From NCBI GenBank assembly GCA_028278425.1, contig JANQEJ010000221.1:1-64000 (forward strand): a stretch of DNA of 64,000 nt, written 5' to 3'. Position 1 is the stretch's first letter. Every line of letters begins with the position of its first letter. Made by a program: the position numbers and the translations under genes. Positions 46,959 through 55,509 of this stretch are shown here, one piece after another. Source of the stretch: Planctomycetota bacterium (GTDB taxonomy: Bacteria; Planctomycetota; UBA1135; GCA-002686595). Below the pieces are notes generated by a model that did no database searches, had not been told where the DNA came from, and saw only the letters and a program-made list of their open reading frames with translations.

Positions 46959-46987
46959 AGCCTAGAGCCGGGCCCGGGGGCCCTCAA
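46959..46987 (-). promoter_or_regulatory. Promoter of tRNA-Val: TTGAGG-N17-TAGGCT
   Basis: On the minus strand a -35 (TTGAGG, 46987-46982) and -10 (TAGGCT, 46964-46959) are 17 bases apart. They end 13 bases before the mature tRNA start, a near-ideal housekeeping layout with the same TAGnnT -10 as many protein genes here. Confidence 0.55.
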
Positions 46988-47012
46988 GGGTTTTCCTTGC
47001 GCGCGGGCGCGC

Positions 47013-47018
47013 TAAACT
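47013..47018 (+). promoter_or_regulatory. Candidate -10 (TAAACT) of alanine dehydrogenase
   Basis: TAAACT lies 40 bases before the GTG start at 47059, and TTTTCC lies 16 bases upstream of it. This would give a leader of about 35 nt. No clear Shine-Dalgarno is seen. Confidence 0.3.
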
Positions 47019-47058
47019 CCCGGCCCGCCCGTTCCCCCTTGCCCTGAGGCATGCCCCC

Positions 47059-48180
47059 GTGAAGATCGGCGTTCCGACCGAGATCAAGGTCCACGAGAAC
47101 CGCGTGGCCCTCACGCCCGCCGGCGCCGACCGCCTGGTCGACGCGGGCCACGAGGTCTTCCTCCAGGCGGGGGCCGGCGCGGGCAGCGGGCAGGACGACG
47201 CCGCCTACACCGACGCCGGGGCGACGATCCTGCCGGACGCGGACGCCGTGTTCGGCGAGGCGGACCTGATCCTCAAGGTGAAGGAGCCGCTGCCGGAGGA
47301 GTGGCCGCGCATCCGCAGGGGCCAGGTGGTCTTCACCTACCTGCACCTCGCCGCCGACCGCGAGCTCACCGAGGCTTTGATGGAGACCGGCGCGCAGTGC
47401 TTCGCGTACGAGACGCTCGAGCACGGCGGGGGGCTGCCGCTCCTCACCCCGATGAGCGAGGTGGCCGGGCGCATGGCGATCCAGGAGGGCGCGCGCTACC
47501 TCGAGAAGCCCCAGGGCGGCCTCGGCATCCTGCTCGGCGGCGTGCCCGGCGTGACGCGCGCGCGGGTGCTCGTGCTCGGCGGGGGAGTCGTCGGCGTCAA
47601 CGCCGCGCGCATGGCCTGCGGGCTCGGCGCGGACGTGACGATCATGGACGTCAACCTGGACCGGCTGCGCTACCTCGACGAGGTCATGCCGCGGAACTGC
47701 CGGACCGTCTACTCGACGCCGCTCACGATCCGCGAGCACCTCGTCCACGCCGACCTGGTCGTCGGCGCCGTGCTGATCCCGGGCGCGGCGGCTCCGAAGC
47801 TCATCCGCCGCGCCGACCTCTCGCTCATGAAGAAGGGCAGCGTCATCGTCGACGTGGCGGTCGACCAGGGCGGCTGCGTGGAGACGTGCAAGCCGACGAC
47901 GCACGCGGACCCGGTGTACGAGGTCGACGGCGTCGTGCACTACGGCGTCGCGAACATGCCGGGCGCGGTCCCGCGGACGAGCACGATGGCGCTGACCAAC
48001 GCGACGCTCGAGTGGACCCTGACCCTGGCGGAGCTCGGCCCGGGCCGCTCGATCCGCGAGAACCGTCCGCTCGCCACCGCGGCCAACGTGATCGAAGGAA
48101 AGATCACCTACCCCGGCGTGGCCGAGGCCTTCGCGCTCGAGTGCGTCGCGCCCGAGACCGCCGCCGAAGGGCTGGAGTAG
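47059..48180 (+). CDS. ald: Alanine dehydrogenase
   Basis: A 373-residue NAD-dependent enzyme that interconverts alanine and pyruvate plus ammonia in the cytoplasm. The substrate-binding opening is [19 protein letters not shown]. The catalytic residues correspond to K75 (KVKEP) and H96 (TYLHLA). The NAD-binding Rossmann loop [14 protein letters not shown] begins near residue 170. The late segment [15 protein letters not shown] is diagnostic of alanine dehydrogenase versus saccharopine-type relatives. The GTG start at 47059 fits the usual family N-terminus. The uppP gene starts only 7 bp after the stop, so the two are probably co-transcribed. Confidence 0.93.
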   Translation: MKIGVPTEIKVHENRVALTPAGADRLVDAGHEVFLQAGAGAGSGQDDAAYTDAGATILPDADAVFGEADLILKVKEPLPEEWPRIRRGQVVFTYLHLAADRELTEALMETGAQCFAYETLEHGGGLPLLTPMSEVAGRMAIQEGARYLEKPQGGLGILLGGVPGVTRARVLVLGGGVVGVNAARMACGLGADVTIMDVNLDRLRYLDEVMPRNCRTVYSTPLTIREHLVHADLVVGAVLIPGAAAPKLIRRADLSLMKKGSVIVDVAVDQGGCVETCKPTTHADPVYEVDGVVHYGVANMPGAVPRTSTMALTNATLEWTLTLAELGPGRSIRENRPLATAANVIEGKITYPGVAEAFALECVAPETAAEGLE

Positions 48181-48187
48181 GCCGCCC

Positions 48188-48997
48188 TTGCTCGCCCTCG
48201 GGCAGGAGGAGACCCTCTCCGAGTTCGCGGCGCTGTCGCTCCTGGCGCTGATCCAGGGCCTGACCGAGTTCCTGCCGGTCAGCTCGTCCGGCCACCTCGT
48301 CCTCACCCAGTCCGCGATCCAGCTCGACGAGCCGGCGCTCCTCATCGACGTGGCGCTGCACGTGGGGACGCTCCTCGCGGTGCTCGTGGTCTATCGCAAG
48401 GACCTGGCGCGCGTCGCGCTCGACGCCTTCGCCGGCAAGCCGCGTGAGGTGCTCCTCCTCGCGGTGGGCACGCTGCCGGCGGTCGCCGTCGCGCTTCTAT
48501 TCGGCGATCGAGTCGACGCTCTCTTCCACCGGCCGCGCCTGGCCGCCACCGGGCTGCTCGCGACGGCCGCCATCCTCCTCGTGGGGGAAGTCGCGCGCCG
48601 GCGTGCCCGCACGCGCGAAGAGCGCCCCGTCACCTGGGTCGCGGCGGTCCTGATCGGCTGTGCCCAGGCGGTCGCGATCCTGCCGGGGATCTCGCGCTCG
48701 GGGACGACGATCGCCTTCGCGATGCTCCTCGGCCTCGCGCCCAAGGAGGCGGCGCGGTTCTCGTTCCTCCTGGCGATCCCCGCCATCCTGGGCGCCGCCG
48801 TCCTGAAGCTCCCCGAGCTGAAGGGCAGCGGGCTCGGCGACGACGGCCTCGGCGCGCTCCTCTGGGCGACGCTCTTCGCCGGCTTCGTCGGGTGGGGCGC
48901 GCTGCGGATGCTCCTCGCTTTCCTGGGCCGCGGGGCGTTCGCGTGGTTCGCGCTCTACTGCGTGGCGCTGGGCGGCGGGTTTCTCGCGTTCGCGTAG
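48188..48997 (+). CDS. uppP: Undecaprenyl-diphosphatase (UppP/BacA)
   Basis: A 269-residue membrane protein with eight predicted helices. It removes a phosphate from undecaprenyl pyrophosphate so that the lipid carrier for peptidoglycan and surface glycans can be reused, and it confers bacitracin resistance. Family motifs are present: the E-rich segment GLTEFLPVSSSGHLVL (about residues 24-39) and PGISRSGTTI (about 160-170) with the catalytic Ser/Arg region. The TTG start at 48188 is only 7 bp after ald; a start further inside would cut the first helix. Its activity links directly to the flippase-dependent locus upstream. Confidence 0.93.
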   Translation: MLALGQEETLSEFAALSLLALIQGLTEFLPVSSSGHLVLTQSAIQLDEPALLIDVALHVGTLLAVLVVYRKDLARVALDAFAGKPREVLLLAVGTLPAVAVALLFGDRVDALFHRPRLAATGLLATAAILLVGEVARRRARTREERPVTWVAAVLIGCAQAVAILPGISRSGTTIAFAMLLGLAPKEAARFSFLLAIPAILGAAVLKLPELKGSGLGDDGLGALLWATLFAGFVGWGALRMLLAFLGRGAFAWFALYCVALGGGFLAFA

Positions 48998-49018
48998 AGC
49001 TCTGCGGGGTTGTCACGC

Positions 49019-49348
49019 TTGCCGGGCGTGGGAGCGCGGAGGGGAACGGAGGGCACGGAGCCCGGAGTTTAACACGGAGATGAACGGAGTTATCGGAGCC
49101 CACGGAGACCGGACTCAACGGAGTCACTCTCCGCGAGATGTCCGGTCCCCGACCGTTCCACGATCTGCCTGATCCGAACTGACGTCTGGAATGACTTCGC
49201 TTGGACGTCGGAACGGTCAGAGACGTTCATCCCGCGAGAGCGAACTCCGTAATTCCGATCTCCGTGGGCTCCGATAACTCCGTTCATCTCCGTGTTAAAC
49301 TCCGGGCTCCGTGCCCTCCGTTCCCCTCCGCGGTCCCACGCCCGGCAA
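49019..49348. repeat. Long inverted-repeat element, copy 1 (CGGAG-unit repeats)
   Basis: Two arms of 90 bases, 49019-49108 and 49259-49348, are reverse complements with a single mismatch. Inside them the symmetry continues imperfectly towards the centre (GACCGTTCC near 49157 pairs with GGAACGGTC near 49213), so nearly the whole 330 bp can fold into one hairpin. Each arm carries eight or nine CGGAG units spaced mostly 9-10 bases apart. The element fills the gap between the convergent uppP and amidase genes. It encodes no credible protein; short frames inside it are palindromic by-products. A diverged second copy lies at 56652-56982. It may be a MITE-like element, a structural RNA or a bidirectional terminator. 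Confidence 0.85.
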
Positions 49349-49372
49349 ACGCCGGAAGCCCGTCAACCGGGC

Positions 49373-50335
49373 CTATCTCCGGTAGCGCCTAACCCACTCC
49401 ATCAACCGCGTCCCCGGACACGCCGTCACCTTCAGCTCGCCGTGCCCGAGCACGTGCCGGCTGTCGCGGGCGATGTCGTACTTGGCGCGGAGCTCGTCGA
49501 GCAGGCGCTCGAGCGACTCGAGCGCCGCGGCGGTCGGTGGCGCGTAGCGGAAGTCTCCGAGCACGCAGATCCCGATGTTGTCGCGGTTGTTCGCGCCGCT
49601 GGAGTGGGCGCCCTGCCACGTGAGCTCGCGCCCCTCGTAGATCGCGCCCTTCGGGTCGATCAGGAAGTGGTAGCCGATGTCGCCGCAGCGCGGCGTCGTC
49701 TGGTCCATGTGGTAGCGCTGGATGCGGCGGATCTCGTCGTGGTAGACGGCCGGGCCGGCGGTGCTCGAGAGCGCGTTGGGCGGCGCGGAGTGGTGGACGG
49801 TGATCCGCGTCCACCGGCGGGTCTGGCGCGTCAGCCGCGAGCCGACCGCGGCGCGGGCGCCCCAGGTCGCGCGCGGCTTGACGGCGGCGCGGGGGGCGGA
49901 GGACTCCACGGGCTTGGGCGCGCGGAGAGTGCGGGCCTCGTCGAGGCCCCGGCTCGCGCGGTGGCGCTGCATCGTGCTCGCGTCGCCGTCGGCGAGCGCG
50001 CGGCGGAAACCGAACTCGGCCGAGGCGATCCGGCGCGCCAGGGTGGCGCTCGGGAGGGTGGCGCGGTCCTGTTTCGCAAAGGTCAAACGACCTTCCGCCA
50101 GGAGAAGCTCCGCCTCGACGCGCTGGTCGGGATAATGCGCGGGACCCGGGCCGTCGAGCCACATCTCCAGGTCGCCGAGCTTCTCCCACGTCAGGGGTTG
50201 AATCGCGAGCCGCGGCGGCGGAGGAGCTGGGCTCGGCTCCAGCTTCGGGCCCGGCGCGGAGCAGGCGACGGCCCCCGCGCAACCGATGAGAACGAGAACG
50301 GCCAAGGACGACCTTCCGCGACGACGACCTTCCAT
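49373..50335 (-). CDS. N-acetylmuramoyl-L-alanine amidase lipoprotein (Amidase_2/PGRP type)
   Basis: A 320-residue predicted lipoprotein (hydrophobic LAVLVLIGCAGAVAC, then a Pro/Ala linker) with a C-terminal zinc amidase domain. The visible zinc ligands are a histidine in TVHHSAPP, another in VLGHGEL near the C-terminus, and the cysteine in TACPGTRL. It cuts the bond between muramic acid and the stem peptide in the periplasm, like AmiD. ATG 50335 is chosen: a longer upstream frame would overlap the divergent gene and break the signal peptide. The long linker (about 30-150) is unusual and partly helical. Confidence 0.85.
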   Translation of the reverse strand: MEGRRRGRSSLAVLVLIGCAGAVACSAPGPKLEPSPAPPPPRLAIQPLTWEKLGDLEMWLDGPGPAHYPDQRVEAELLLAEGRLTFAKQDRATLPSATLARRIASAEFGFRRALADGDASTMQRHRASRGLDEARTLRAPKPVESSAPRAAVKPRATWGARAAVGSRLTRQTRRWTRITVHHSAPPNALSSTAGPAVYHDEIRRIQRYHMDQTTPRCGDIGYHFLIDPKGAIYEGRELTWQGAHSSGANNRDNIGICVLGDFRYAPPTAAALESLERLLDELRAKYDIARDSRHVLGHGELKVTACPGTRLMEWVRRYRR

Positions 50336-50354
50336 GACGCATCGGGATACAAAG

Positions 50355-53300
50355 ATGGCCCCGCGTGAGCAACGGTCCCGCCGGGGTTCCGCCGGCGCGA
50401 CGGCGGTCGCGCTCCTCGCCCTCGCCGCGCCGTTCGGCTTCGCCGCGCAGGACGACGGGCGCCTCGCGCCCGAGGAGGTGAAGGAGATCGACCGGATGCT
50501 CCGCCGGGGCGAGCTGCGCGACGCGTTCGACATCCTCGACGAGGTGCTGGAGGAGGTGCCGGGCGACGCGGCCGCCCGGACCCTGCGCGCGCGGGCGCGC
50601 TTCGAGCGCTGCGAGTACGAGGACGCCCTCGCCGACGCCGAGCGCGCCTTCCGCGACGCGCTGACCGTCGAGCCGACGCCGGAGCGGCCGGCGGACCGCG
50701 AGCTCCTCGCGGAGACGGCGCGCCGCTACGCCCACATGCTCGTCGAGCTGGGCCGCGCCGCGGAGGCGTTGACCGTCCTGGGGGAGGCCGGCGGGTCGCT
50801 GATTCCGGAGGCGGACTCCCGCGACGCCTGGGCGGTGGGGCGAGCGCGACTCGAGGCCGGCGACGGCGAGGCCGCCGACGGGCTCTTCCGCCAGGGCGCC
50901 GAGGCGCCGGGGCCGCGGACCTGGCAGGGGTTCCTGGCGCGGGCGCGGTGCCAGCGCGCGCTCGGCTTCTTCCAGCGGGCCGCGCGCAGCCTGGTGGAGG
51001 CCGACAAGCTCGCCACCAAAGACGACGGCACCGAGCCCGACGTGCTCGCGGAGCTCGGCGACGTCTACTTCGAGGCCTACGGCGAGGTGGACGACGCGAT
51101 GTCGCTTCAGCACCTCCCCTCGAAGCAGTACCGCGAGGCGCTGACCCTCCACCCCGACCACGAGGCGGCGCGGCTCGGGCTGTTCGAGATCTACCGCTTC
51201 AACTGGGCGCTGTCGCGCGAGTCGCCGGCGGAGCTGCTCAAGGAGGCGCTGGCCGCGCGCCCGCTCTCGATCCGCGCGCTCCTGGCGAGCGTGTCGTCCG
51301 ACCTCGACGACGGGCGGCTGATGTACGCGCGGCGGGCGCTAGACAAGCTGGAAGAGGTCGCGCCCGCGCGCCGCGACGTGCGCTCCGAGCGCGCGGCGCT
51401 CGCGTGGATCGAGCACGACCGCGAGGGCGCCGAAGCGATCCTCGCGGACCTCGTCGCGGCGGATCCGACCGACAGCCGGCCCGAGCGCGTCGTCGCGCGG
51501 CACCTGAACGAGATCTACCGCTTCCAGGAGGCGCTGCCGTTCGCGCGGCGCGCGACGGAGCGCGACGGCAAGGACTGGCTCGCCTGGACGGAGTACGGCC
51601 GGGCCCTCGCCAACACCGGCGCCGAGGACGAGGCGCGCGAGGCCTTCGCGAAGGCGGAGCACGCGGCCGAGGGACGCCAGAACGCGTGGCGCAAGAACAC
51701 CGCCCGGATCCTCGGGAAGATCTCCGGCGAGTTCACCGAGCACGACGCGGGCGAGCACACCTTCGTCTGGCTGCCGGACGCCGAGGAGATCCTCCGCACG
51801 TACCTGGAGCCGTTCTACGCCGAGCACCGCACCGGGCTCGCCGAGCGCTACGGGCACACGCCCGGTCCCGTGCGGATCGAGATCTTCCGTCGCTGGAGCG
51901 ACTTCTCGGTGCGCTCGACCGGCTTCGCGGGCTTCTCGGCGCTCGGCGTCTGCTTCGGACCGGTGGTCACGGCGGTCTCGCCGCTGTCCGAGCTCCGCGG
52001 GAACTTCTCCTGGGCGCGCACGGCCTATCACGAGTACACGCACGTCGTGCACCTGTCGCTCTCGCACAACCGCTGCCCGCGGTGGATCACCGAGGGGCTC
52101 GCGACCTGGGAAGAGGAGGAGAAGAACCCCGCCTGGTCGCGCAACATGCGTGGCGACCTGGTGAACGCGTACGCGAACGAGATGGTCATCCCGGTGCGCG
52201 ACCTGAACCGCGCCTTCCGCGGTCCGCGCATCCTCTTCGCCTACTACCAGGGCGGGCTGCTCTGCCGGATGCTGATCGAAGAGTACGGCTTCGCGCCGAT
52301 GATCCGGCTCCTGCTCGCCTTCGACAAGGGCCGCGACCTCGACCAGGCCTTCGACGAGGTGTTCGGCCTCACGCCCGAGGAGGTGGACGCGCGCTTCCTC
52401 GCGTTCGTTCGGGAGAAGGTGGAGCCGCTCCGGATCGAGCCGTACTGGAGCCCGCAGCGGGTGCTGAAGAAGCGCCTCTCGCTCGCGAAGTCCGCGCCGG
52501 AGGATCCGGCGGAGCGCGCCGCCTGGGCGGAGGACTGGCTGACCGTCGCCTGGGGCTACCTGCAGCAGGAGAAGCGCATCGACGCCGAGCAGGCGCTGCG
52601 CGTCGTCCAGACCGCGGGCGAGCTGCCGCCGCGCGGCCACTTCCTCAAGGGCGAGCTCGCGCTGGTGCGCACCGACCTGGACGAGGCGCGCGCGTCGTAC
52701 GCGCGCGGGCTCGAGCTCGGCGGCGAGGACTATCGCGTCCGGATGACCCTGGCCGACCTGGCGCTCGCCGACGGCGACCACGAGACCGCCGAGGCGCACC
52801 TCCTGGCGGCCGAGCGCGCGTTCCCGGGAATCGCCGCGCCGATGCCCTCGGCGGAGCTCAAGCTGGCGGAGCTCTACGCAATGCGGGGCGACGAGGAGAA
52901 GTCGATGGAGGCGCGCATCCGCTGGCTCGCGTACAACGCCGGCGACGTCGACGTGCGCCTGCAGGTCGCGAAGTGGCTCGACGGGCTCGGCCGCCACGCG
53001 GAGAGCGCCGAGCTCTACCGCGAGGCCAACGAGGTGGACCCGTTCCGGCGCGACCTCCACCGGCGCTGGGGGATCGCGCTGGCCGTCCTCGGGCGGTACG
53101 AGGAGGCGCTGCGCGAGTTCGACGTGGCGCTGAAGGTGCCCGCCGAGCTCGACGCCGCGCTGATCGGCGGCGCGCACGCGGACGTCGTGATTCCGGAGCA
53201 GTTCTCGGAGCTCATCTCCGCGGCCGAGGGCCACGGCCTGAGCCGGGCGGACTGGGAAGCGCTCGCGCCCGAGATCCTGGGCCGCAAGGCGCGGGTGCTC

Positions 53301-53402
53301 GTCGAGCTCGGCCGTCCCGAGGAAGCCCGCGCGGCGGCGGAGGAGGCGCTCGCGCTCGATCCCGACGCCGGGATCGCGCAGGAGGTGCTCTCCGGGCTGT
53401 AG
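50355..53402 (+). CDS. TPR protein with peptidase MA-type metalloprotease domain
   Basis: A 1015-residue exported protein. A signal peptide (ATAVALLALAAPFGFAAQ) is followed by TPR-type helical repeats (about residues 50-450). A gluzincin metalloprotease domain of the peptidase MA type comes next: HEYTH at H559-H563 gives two zinc ligands, and E580 in ITEGLATWEE the third. More TPR repeats follow to the C-terminus (about 720-1010). It is likely periplasmic or outer-membrane associated. The start is uncertain: ATG 50355 leaves a 19-bp gap to the divergent amidase, while ATG 50334 would overlap it by 2 bp. The pair may form a wall- or envelope-turnover unit. Confidence 0.78.
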   Translation: MAPREQRSRRGSAGATAVALLALAAPFGFAAQDDGRLAPEEVKEIDRMLRRGELRDAFDILDEVLEEVPGDAAARTLRARARFERCEYEDALADAERAFRDALTVEPTPERPADRELLAETARRYAHMLVELGRAAEALTVLGEAGGSLIPEADSRDAWAVGRARLEAGDGEAADGLFRQGAEAPGPRTWQGFLARARCQRALGFFQRAARSLVEADKLATKDDGTEPDVLAELGDVYFEAYGEVDDAMSLQHLPSKQYREALTLHPDHEAARLGLFEIYRFNWALSRESPAELLKEALAARPLSIRALLASVSSDLDDGRLMYARRALDKLEEVAPARRDVRSERAALAWIEHDREGAEAILADLVAADPTDSRPERVVARHLNEIYRFQEALPFARRATERDGKDWLAWTEYGRALANTGAEDEAREAFAKAEHAAEGRQNAWRKNTARILGKISGEFTEHDAGEHTFVWLPDAEEILRTYLEPFYAEHRTGLAERYGHTPGPVRIEIFRRWSDFSVRSTGFAGFSALGVCFGPVVTAVSPLSELRGNFSWARTAYHEYTHVVHLSLSHNRCPRWITEGLATWEEEEKNPAWSRNMRGDLVNAYANEMVIPVRDLNRAFRGPRILFAYYQGGLLCRMLIEEYGFAPMIRLLLAFDKGRDLDQAFDEVFGLTPEEVDARFLAFVREKVEPLRIEPYWSPQRVLKKRLSLAKSAPEDPAERAAWAEDWLTVAWGYLQQEKRIDAEQALRVVQTAGELPPRGHFLKGELALVRTDLDEARASYARGLELGGEDYRVRMTLADLALADGDHETAEAHLLAAERAFPGIAAPMPSAELKLAELYAMRGDEEKSMEARIRWLAYNAGDVDVRLQVAKWLDGLGRHAESAELYREANEVDPFRRDLHRRWGIALAVLGRYEEALREFDVALKVPAELDAALIGGAHADVVIPEQFSELISAAEGHGLSRADWEALAPEILGRKARVLVELGRPEEARAAAEEALALDPDAGIAQEVLSGL

Positions 53403-53422
53403 CGCCGGCGCCGGGCCGTTTC

Positions 53423-53428
53423 TACGAT
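53423..53428 (+). promoter_or_regulatory. Candidate -10 box (TACGAT) for a leaderless transcript
   Basis: TACGAT ends six bases before the ATG at 53435, with no Shine-Dalgarno. It would start the tmk-holB-Minf_1886 operon. Confidence 0.4.
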
Positions 53429-53434
53429 TCCACC

Positions 53435-54058
53435 ATGGCTCGCAATCGGGAACGCGGACGCTTCATCGTCCTCGACGGCATCGACGGCTGCGGAAAGACC
53501 ACCCAGGCCGAGCTGCTCTGCGCGGCGATCGAGAAGGAGACCGCGCGCGCCCCGGCTCACCTCCGCGAGCCGGGCAGCACGGCGGTCGGCGAGCGCATTC
53601 GCGCGATCCTCCTCGACCCCGACCTCGTGATGAGCCCGCCGGTCGAAGCGCTGCTCTTCGCGGCCGCGCGCCGCCAGATGCTGACCGACCTGGTCGCCCC
53701 GGCTATCGCCCAGGGGCGCGACGTCGTCTGCGAGCGCTTCCATCCGTCGACCTTCGCCTACCAGGCGGTCGCCGGCGGCCTGGACGAGGACGAGGTGCTC
53801 GACATGCTCCACACCTGGGCCGGCAGACCCGAGCCGGACCTCGTGATCCTGCTCGACCTCGACGTGGACGAGGCCGCCCGGCGCCGCGGGGCGCCGTCCG
53901 ACCGCTTCGAGGCGAAGGGGCTCGACTTCCTCCGCGTGGTCGCCGAGGGCTACCGGCGCAGCGCGTCGCTGCTCGGCAAGATCGCGACGGTGGACGCGTC
54001 GGGCACGCCCGAGGAGGTCGCGGCGCGCGTTCTCGCCGAGGTCCACCGTGCGCGTTGA
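53435..54058 (+). CDS. tmk: Thymidylate kinase
   Basis: A 207-residue dTMP kinase that makes dTDP with ATP. The P-loop GIDGCGKTTQ lies at about residues 15-24. The DR[Y/F]-type motif appears as CERFHPSTFAYQ, with an E replacing the usual D in the DRY motif. The LID region has R-rich AARRRGAPSDRFE. The product also feeds dTDP-sugar supply. TACGAT six bases upstream supports the ATG. holB overlaps the end by 11 bp, a common arrangement in bacteria. Confidence 0.92.
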   Translation: MARNRERGRFIVLDGIDGCGKTTQAELLCAAIEKETARAPAHLREPGSTAVGERIRAILLDPDLVMSPPVEALLFAAARRQMLTDLVAPAIAQGRDVVCERFHPSTFAYQAVAGGLDEDEVLDMLHTWAGRPEPDLVILLDLDVDEAARRRGAPSDRFEAKGLDFLRVVAEGYRRSASLLGKIATVDASGTPEEVAARVLAEVHRAR

Positions 54059-55091
54059 GCGGCCGCTCGCGCACGGGGACGTCCTGAACGGTCTCTGGCG
54101 GGCGGCGCGCGACGGCCGGCTGCCGCACGCGATCGCCTTCGAGGGGCCGAGCGGGACCGGCAAGTTCGTCGCGGCCAAGCGGTTCGCGCTCGGCCTTCTG
54201 TGCGAGGCCGGACCCGGCGAGCCGTGCGAGGTCTGCGGCCCGTGCAAGCGCGTGCTCTCCGGCGACTGGCGCGGCAACCATCCCGACCTGCACCTGATCG
54301 ACCCGCTCGAGGAGGGGACCGAACGCATCAAGGTCGAACGGATCGCCGTGCGCGAAGGCGACGCGGAGTGCGCCGAGTCGTTCCTCTCCCTGCGTCCGAT
54401 GGAGGGCGGCTGGCGCGCCGTCCTCGTCCGCGAGGCGCACCGGATGAACCCGGCGGCGCAGAACGCGCTGCTCAAGACGCTGGAGGAGCCCACCCCCGGC
54501 ACGCTGATCGTCCTCGAGACCCACCGTCCCGAGCTCCTGCTCGAGACGATCCGCAGCCGCTGCGTGCGCGTCCGCCTCCGGCGGCTCTCGCTGGACGAGG
54601 CCGCCGGGGTGCTCGCCAAGGCCGGGATCGAGGCGGAGGACGCCAGGCGGCTCGCGCGGGTGTCGCGGGGCTCGCCAGGCGACGCGCTCGATCTTCGTGC
54701 CCGGGTCGGGCTGGAGCTGCGCGAGCTCGCCGCCGACGTCTTCTACGGCCGCCGCCCGCCGCTCGACGCGGCGCGGGCGGTGTTCGAGCTCGAAGGGGAC
54801 TTCCGCGGAACGACGCCGCTCGCGCGCGAGCGCGACCGGGCCCGCGCGCTGCTCGAGATCGCCCTCGCCCTCGTGGGGGACGCCGTCCGGGCCGGTGCGG
54901 GCGTGCCGCCCGACGAGCTCGCCCACGGCGAGGTGGTCTGCACCGGACTCTCCCCGCCGCGGGCGGCGCTGGACAAGCTGCTCGAGGCGCGCGCGGACGT
55001 GGAGCGCAACCTCGGACCGGCCCCGGTGATCGAGCGGACGCTCCTGGTCTTGGCGGAGGCCGGTCCGGTACCCTCGGCGGCCGGTGGATAG
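54048..55091 (+). CDS. holB: DNA polymerase III delta-prime subunit
   Basis: A 347-residue AAA+ clamp-loader protein. The P-loop GPSGTGK covers residues 33-39, and the zinc module uses C52, C60, C63 and C66. VREAHRMNPAAQNALLKTLEEP and ETIRSRC are the clamp-loader motifs. It loads the sliding clamp together with the delta and gamma/tau subunits. GTG 54048 overlaps tmk by 11 bp. The C-terminal third is less conserved, as usual for delta-prime. Confidence 0.9.
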   Translation: MRVERPLAHGDVLNGLWRAARDGRLPHAIAFEGPSGTGKFVAAKRFALGLLCEAGPGEPCEVCGPCKRVLSGDWRGNHPDLHLIDPLEEGTERIKVERIAVREGDAECAESFLSLRPMEGGWRAVLVREAHRMNPAAQNALLKTLEEPTPGTLIVLETHRPELLLETIRSRCVRVRLRRLSLDEAAGVLAKAGIEAEDARRLARVSRGSPGDALDLRARVGLELRELAADVFYGRRPPLDAARAVFELEGDFRGTTPLARERDRARALLEIALALVGDAVRAGAGVPPDELAHGEVVCTGLSPPRAALDKLLEARADVERNLGPAPVIERTLLVLAEAGPVPSAAGG

Positions 55092-55488
55092 CCGCATCGT
55101 GAACCTCGCGGCCAGCGACGGCCGCTACGCCCTGGAGGCCTTCCGCTTCCTCTTCGAGTCCCTGGAAGTGGCCCTGCACATGACGGGCAAGGAGGACAAG
55201 GAGGGGCCGGCCCGCCACGTCACCGGCGGCGAGGTCCTGACCGCGATGCGCGAGCACGCCACGCGGTGCTTCGGCCCGCTCGCGGGGCAGGTCTGGCGCT
55301 CGTGGGGCGTCCACGATTCGATCGACTGGGGGCGCATCGTGTTCCTCCTCGTCGACGCCGGGCTCCTGAGCCGGCAGGACACCGACTCGATCGAGGACTT
55401 CCGCGACAGCTTCGACTTCGACGAGGTCTTCGTGCGCGCTTACGAGCCCCCCCTCCCCGCGATGAATGACGAGCCGGAGGAGGCGTAG
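55084..55488 (+). CDS. Minf_1886-family protein
   Basis: A 134-residue protein matching the Minf_1886 family, common in Planctomycetota and Verrucomicrobiota. It has YALEAFRFLFESLEVAL, the HVTGGEVLTAMREHA segment with the family's HVTGxELLxGIRxxA pattern, the acidic region SIEDFRDSFDFDEVF and a conserved W-x-x-x-D-x-G-R-I-V-F-L-L-V segment. No enzyme motif is seen and the function is unknown. The GTG start overlaps the end of holB by 8 bp, and a second in-frame GTG lies 15 bases further. TACCCT at 55069-55074 could be an internal -10. It supports the guess about the host phylum. Confidence 0.8.
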   Translation: MDSRIVNLAASDGRYALEAFRFLFESLEVALHMTGKEDKEGPARHVTGGEVLTAMREHATRCFGPLAGQVWRSWGVHDSIDWGRIVFLLVDAGLLSRQDTDSIEDFRDSFDFDEVFVRAYEPPLPAMNDEPEEA

Positions 55489-55509
55489 CCGGGGCCGGAA
55501 GGGGGACCC

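Noticed and set aside
49019..49348. A CRISPR-like array from the regularly spaced CGGAG units
   Set aside because: Units are 5 bp with 4-7 bp gaps and arranged as an inverted pair. There are no 25-40 bp repeats, no unique spacers and no cas genes.
49090..49392. Short open frames inside the inverted-repeat element
   Set aside because: They consist of palindromic repeat sequence, have no start signals and differ between the two copies.
50336..50533. An N-terminal extension of the amidase to 50533
   Set aside because: It would overlap the divergent TPR-protease gene by about 180 bp and bury the lipoprotein signal peptide that starts at 50335.
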